A DNA stretch of 64,000 bases from Bacteroidota bacterium (lineage in GTDB: Bacteria; Bacteroidota; Bacteroidia; Flavobacteriales; Flavobacteriaceae): NCBI GenBank assembly GCA_029557895.1, contig JAKQHT010000011.1, forward strand, positions 62,001 through 126,000, written 5' to 3'. The position numbers and the translations under genes are program-made. Shown piece by piece: positions 60,059-64,000 of this stretch. The notes below the pieces were generated by a model, which had not been told where the DNA came from, did not search any database, and saw only the letters and a list, made by a program, of their open reading frames with translations. Numbering within the stretch: the first letter of the stretch is position 1; every line of letters starts with the position of its first letter.

Positions 60059-61312
60059 TTAGGCTACCCCAGATTTTGAATGTTTTTTGAGTTCGATGAC
60101 CGTGATTTCGGGCCAGATACCCACGCGTCCCGGATAGCCCAGATAGCCAAATCCCCTATTGACATTGATATAGCGGCCCAATTCTTTATAGACACCGGCC
60201 CAGTGCCTATAACGCCATTTTATAGGGCTCCATTTTACCCACCCCGGGATTTCCACACCAAATTGCATACCGTGGGTATGGCCGCTCAAGGTAAGGTGGT
60301 AATGGTTATCATCTTTGAGCACTACCTCGTCCCAATGGCTTGGATCGTGGCTCATGAGTATCTTGAAATCGTCGGGGCGCACATTTTTGGAAGCCATATT
60401 GAGGTCACCAGCTTTTTTGAACCCTCCTTTGCCCCAATTTTCGACCCCAACAAGTGCTATGCGCTGCCCTTCACGCTCTATAAAACGACTTTCGTTAAGT
60501 AACAAATCGTAACCCATCTCCTTTTGTATTTGCTTGAGGTCGTTGAGGTTCTGTTCTTTTTCGGCAGCACAGTTCCAATCGATATAATCGCCATAGTCGT
60601 GGTTTCCAAGCACTGAAAACACACCGTCTTTTGCTCGTAGCTGACCAAACAGTTCTTTCCAAGGCAGCATCTCCGATGCTACGTTGTTTACCATATCACC
60701 GGTAAACATTATGGCATCGCTTCCTTGCTCATTGATGAGATTAACGCCATAAGCTATTTTTTCATAATTGTCAAAACTTCCGGAGTGGATGTCACTAATC
60801 TGCGTGATGCGGTAACCGTCAAACGCATCGGGGAGGTCATCAAATTGCAACGTGTGTTTCAAGACCCTAAAATTGTACTTTCCTTGATACATGCCATACA
60901 GCAACGAGGCAAATGGTACCGCAGCAACCCCAAGGGCAACCGTACTGACAAACTTTCTTCTGGAGGGTATGTGAAATGATTGTCTTTGGCCAAAAAACCT
61001 TGAGTATGTTCCTTCGAAAAGTCTTACCATGTCTTCGCCCAACAAGAAAATCACCAATACGATGTTCAGCAGCATGAAAGAAAGCAAAAACCCAAATGCG
61101 TAACTCTTGGAAGGTGATAGCACCCTACCGTCCGAGGACCATAAAAATTGAGCGATAAGGTTTATAACTACCAAAAGAGCAACGGCAATAAATATAGCAT
61201 TGACCCAAAAATTTTTGGTCAGGGTTCTTATCGCCTGCAACCCATAAAATGTTAGCATCAGATACACAAACGAAAAAACAATCCAGCGCATTGGTTTTGC
61301 AATTTTTATCAA
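60059..61312 (-). CDS. Membrane-anchored metallophosphoesterase
   Basis: 417 aa; TM helices; ITQISDIHSGSF...MFTGDMVNN...VLGNHDYGDY...LTLSGHTHGMQFG. Confidence 0.94.
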   Translation of the reverse strand: MIKIAKPMRWIVFSFVYLMLTFYGLQAIRTLTKNFWVNAIFIAVALLVVINLIAQFLWSSDGRVLSPSKSYAFGFLLSFMLLNIVLVIFLLGEDMVRLFEGTYSRFFGQRQSFHIPSRRKFVSTVALGVAAVPFASLLYGMYQGKYNFRVLKHTLQFDDLPDAFDGYRITQISDIHSGSFDNYEKIAYGVNLINEQGSDAIMFTGDMVNNVASEMLPWKELFGQLRAKDGVFSVLGNHDYGDYIDWNCAAEKEQNLNDLKQIQKEMGYDLLLNESRFIEREGQRIALVGVENWGKGGFKKAGDLNMASKNVRPDDFKILMSHDPSHWDEVVLKDDNHYHLTLSGHTHGMQFGVEIPGWVKWSPIKWRYRHWAGVYKELGRYINVNRGFGYLGYPGRVGIWPEITVIELKKHSKSGVA

Positions 61313-61547
61313 AGATAATCGAAATGGACTGTTATTAAAACCTTTATAAAAAATTTAACCATCCCTTAAGATTCCGAACCTATCAGAACTTATTCAAGGT
61401 TTTGACAACAATATCGATTCGTTCTTTTCGACAACAGTATCGATCACTTTTCCAGAAGTTGTGTACATTGTTGAATTTACACCATAATTAATACAATCAT
61501 CCATTAAGTTTTAGTATCTTTCGGGGGCATTTTGAATCTATGATTTG

Positions 61548-64000
61548 ATGAAGCTTGTTTTACCATTATTAGTTTGCGTGTGTTTTGTTTTGCAGGGCTG
61601 TAACCAAAAGCCGAAAACCGAGCCTGCTCAAAAGGACACTTTTTTGATTTCGTATGTTAATCCGTTTATAGGGACCGGTGGGCACGGCCACACCTATCCT
61701 GGCGCCACAATGCCTTTTGGCATGATGCAATTGAGTCCCGATACACGGCTCGACGGGTGGGACGGCTGCTCGGGATACCACTACAGCGACAAGTATATTT
61801 ATGGCTTTTCGCACACCCATTTGAGCGGCACAGGTGTCAGCGATTACGGCGATATCTTATTAATGCCCACTAACAAAGTGGTCTTTCACAACGGCAGTGA
61901 CGGCAAACGGGGTTATCGTTCACGGTTTTCGCACGAGAGCGAAGTTGCAGAACCTGGGTATTACAAAGTAACTTTGGATGATACTGACATCAACGTGGAA
62001 CTTACCGTGAGCACTAGAAGCGGTATTCACAAATACCAATATCCTACGGCACAAAACCAAATGTTAATACTGGATTTGCTTCACCGCGACGAACTGTTGA
62101 GCGGCAGTATCAAAAGGATTTCTGACACCGAACTTTCCGGACACCGCCACTCAAAGGCTTGGGCTAAACAACAAAAACTCTACTACTACATCAAGTTTTC
62201 GCACCCAATTTCTGTAGATTTGGGTGCCGCACGCGGCCAATACAAGAACAAAAAAGCAGCTTTTCAGTTTGACAACCCAAAAAATGAACCAGTTTATGTA
62301 AAAATTGGCATCAGCCCAGTGGATGAAGAAGGGGCAAAAAAGAACCTCGAAGCAGAAATTGGCGATAAATCTTTTGAGCAAATCAAGGAAGAAGCACAAA
62401 ACATCTGGGAAAAGCAATTGGAGAAAATCGTGGTAGAGGGCAACAACAAAGATTACAAAACCTGTTTTTACACCGCAATGTACCACGCTATGATAGCCCC
62501 AAACATTTACCAAGATGTGGACGGCCGTTATCGGGGCATGGATCTTAAAGTACACGAAACCAATAAATTTGAATATTATACCGTTTTTTCGCTCTGGGAC
62601 ACTTATAGGGCAGTACACCCACTGTACACCATTATCGAACAAGAGCGAACCAATGATTTCATCAACACATTTATTTCAAAATACAATGAAGGCGGCATTA
62701 TGCCCATATGGGATTTGTCGGGAAATTACACCGGCTGTATGATTGGCTACCATGCTGTTCCGGTCATTGCCGATGCTTACCTAAAAGGGATTCGCGGGTA
62801 TGATGCCGAAAAAGCCTTTGAGGCCATGAAATTTTCGGCCACGCGCAATTGGCTGGGTCTAAAATCATATAAAACATTGGGATTTATTCCGGTAGAAGAA
62901 GAAAGTGAATCCGTGTCCAAAACCTTGGAGTACGCTTATGACGATTGGACCATTGCCCAAATGGCAAAAGCAATGGGCAGGGATGATGACAAAAAAACCT
63001 ATCTGGAACGCGCTCAATTTTATAAGAACGTGTACGATCCCGAAACCAAATTCATGCGAGGACGGTTCAGAAACACCTGGTTTTCGCCTTTTGACCCTTA
63101 TGAAGTAAACTTTAATTACACCGAAGCCAACGCCTGGCACTACCGTTTTTACGTGCCACAAGACATTACCGGTCTTATGGAGCTGCTTGGAGGAAAAGAT
63201 TCGCTGGATCTACATCTTGACAAACTGTTCGCTGCTGATTCAAAAACCACTGGGCGCGAACAGGTGGACATTACAGGCCTAATAGGACAATATGTGCAAG
63301 GCAACGAACCCAGCCACCACATGGCTTACCTCTACAATTTTGTGAACAAACCTTACAAAACCCAAGAAAAAGTCCGTCAAATCCTGACCGAGCTATATAA
63401 AAATGCTCCAGACGGTATCTCGGGCAACGAAGATTGTGGGCAAATGAGTGCCTGGTATGTGTTCAGTGCCATGGGCTTTTATCCTGTGACGCCCGGAAGC
63501 AATCAATACATCATCGGGACGCCGTTGTTTGACAAAGCAACCATCAATTTGGAAAACGGCGAAAAATTCCACATCAAGGTTTATGACCTGACCGATGATA
63601 ACTTATATATAGCCAATGCAAAATTGAATGGTTCAACCTTCAACCAAACCTACATTTCCCATAAGGATATTTTAGAAGGCGGCACATTGGAATTGTGGAT
63701 GACCAACTTGCCAAGCGAATGGGGGACGGATGAAGGCACAGAGCCAATAACCAAAATCGACGATTATAAAATCATACCTGTACCGTTTATAGCAAAAGGT
63801 GATGTGGCGTTCAAGAACGAAACCGAAGTAGTCCTTCAAAATATCGATGCCGATGCAGAAATCTACTATTCTACTAACGATTCCACCTACACACGGTATG
63901 AAAAACCACTCAAACTTACGGAGGCCGTTACCTTAAAGGTTTTTTCAAAAAAGGATGGCAAAAAAAGTGCGACCATGGCTACATCGTTTTATAAGATAGA
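61548..64000 (+). CDS. GH92 family glycosyl hydrolase (alpha-mannosidase-like) lipoprotein, 3' end outside window
   Basis: Translation from ATG 61548: MKLVLPLLVCVCFVLQGCNQKPKTEPAQKDTFLISYVNPFIGTGGHGHTYPGATMPFGMMQLSPDTRLDGWDGCSGYHYSDKYIYGFSHTHLSGTG; lipobox and GH92 signatures; open to window end. Confidence 0.93.
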   Translation, partial: MKLVLPLLVCVCFVLQGCNQKPKTEPAQKDTFLISYVNPFIGTGGHGHTYPGATMPFGMMQLSPDTRLDGWDGCSGYHYSDKYIYGFSHTHLSGTGVSDYGDILLMPTNKVVFHNGSDGKRGYRSRFSHESEVAEPGYYKVTLDDTDINVELTVSTRSGIHKYQYPTAQNQMLILDLLHRDELLSGSIKRISDTELSGHRHSKAWAKQQKLYYYIKFSHPISVDLGAARGQYKNKKAAFQFDNPKNEPVYVKIGISPVDEEGAKKNLEAEIGDKSFEQIKEEAQNIWEKQLEKIVVEGNNKDYKTCFYTAMYHAMIAPNIYQDVDGRYRGMDLKVHETNKFEYYTVFSLWDTYRAVHPLYTIIEQERTNDFINTFISKYNEGGIMPIWDLSGNYTGCMIGYHAVPVIADAYLKGIRGYDAEKAFEAMKFSATRNWLGLKSYKTLGFIPVEEESESVSKTLEYAYDDWTIAQMAKAMGRDDDKKTYLERAQFYKNVYDPETKFMRGRFRNTWFSPFDPYEVNFNYTEANAWHYRFYVPQDITGLMELLGGKDSLDLHLDKLFAADSKTTGREQVDITGLIGQYVQGNEPSHHMAYLYNFVNKPYKTQEKVRQILTELYKNAPDGISGNEDCGQMSAWYVFSAMGFYPVTPGSNQYIIGTPLFDKATINLENGEKFHIKVYDLTDDNLYIANAKLNGSTFNQTYISHKDILEGGTLELWMTNLPSEWGTDEGTEPITKIDDYKIIPVPFIAKGDVAFKNETEVVLQNIDADAEIYYSTNDSTYTRYEKPLKLTEAVTLKVFSKKDGKKSATMATSFYKI

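Noticed and set aside
1-64000. CRISPR arrays, prophage, integrases, restriction or other defence systems
   Set aside because: Actively looked for; no regularly spaced repeats, and no phage, transposase or defence protein signatures in the ORF track.

Overview
The window is a gene-dense chromosomal segment of a Bacteroidota genome, most likely Flavobacteriia. The evidence is PorP/SprF, SprA and a RemB-like protein, an alternative complex III locus, and TTTG-N18..23-TAnnTTTG promoters. I saw no CRISPR array, prophage, complete insertion sequence or rRNA.

Main content, left to right:
- Edge of a LytTR-type response regulator and its TPR histidine kinase.
- SIMPL-like protein, M1 peptidase, PorP/SprF, Nfu, dodecin, DUF255 protein.
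- Dense minus-strand block: ctaB, two cox3 genes, cox4-like, cox-assembly genes, TolC, adaptor, tsaB.
- RemB-like protein, TonB, VanZ, gcvH, sprA, ruvA, maeB, queG, ruvB.
- Alternative complex III plus cytochrome oxidase I/II operon (37.6-49.3 kb).
- SPOR protein, infB-nusA-rimP, universal stress protein, tRNA-Gln(UUG), DUF2723 membrane protein, polysaccharide deacetylase, thioredoxin, metallophosphoesterase.
- 5' part of a GH92 lipoprotein running off the window.

Most of the window is conserved housekeeping, respiratory and gliding/T9SS content. I did not find a clearly new multi-gene defence or mobile system. The best leads for follow-up are:
- a terminator-like hairpin in the rimP-nusA-infB leader;
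- several structured intergenic elements (3.8, 7.8, 9.3 and 23.1 kb);
- uncharacterised small proteins in the cox-assembly block;
- an HhH-like tail on an integral membrane respiratory subunit;
- a His-rich loop in ActF.

All family calls come from reading the translations. No database search was run.
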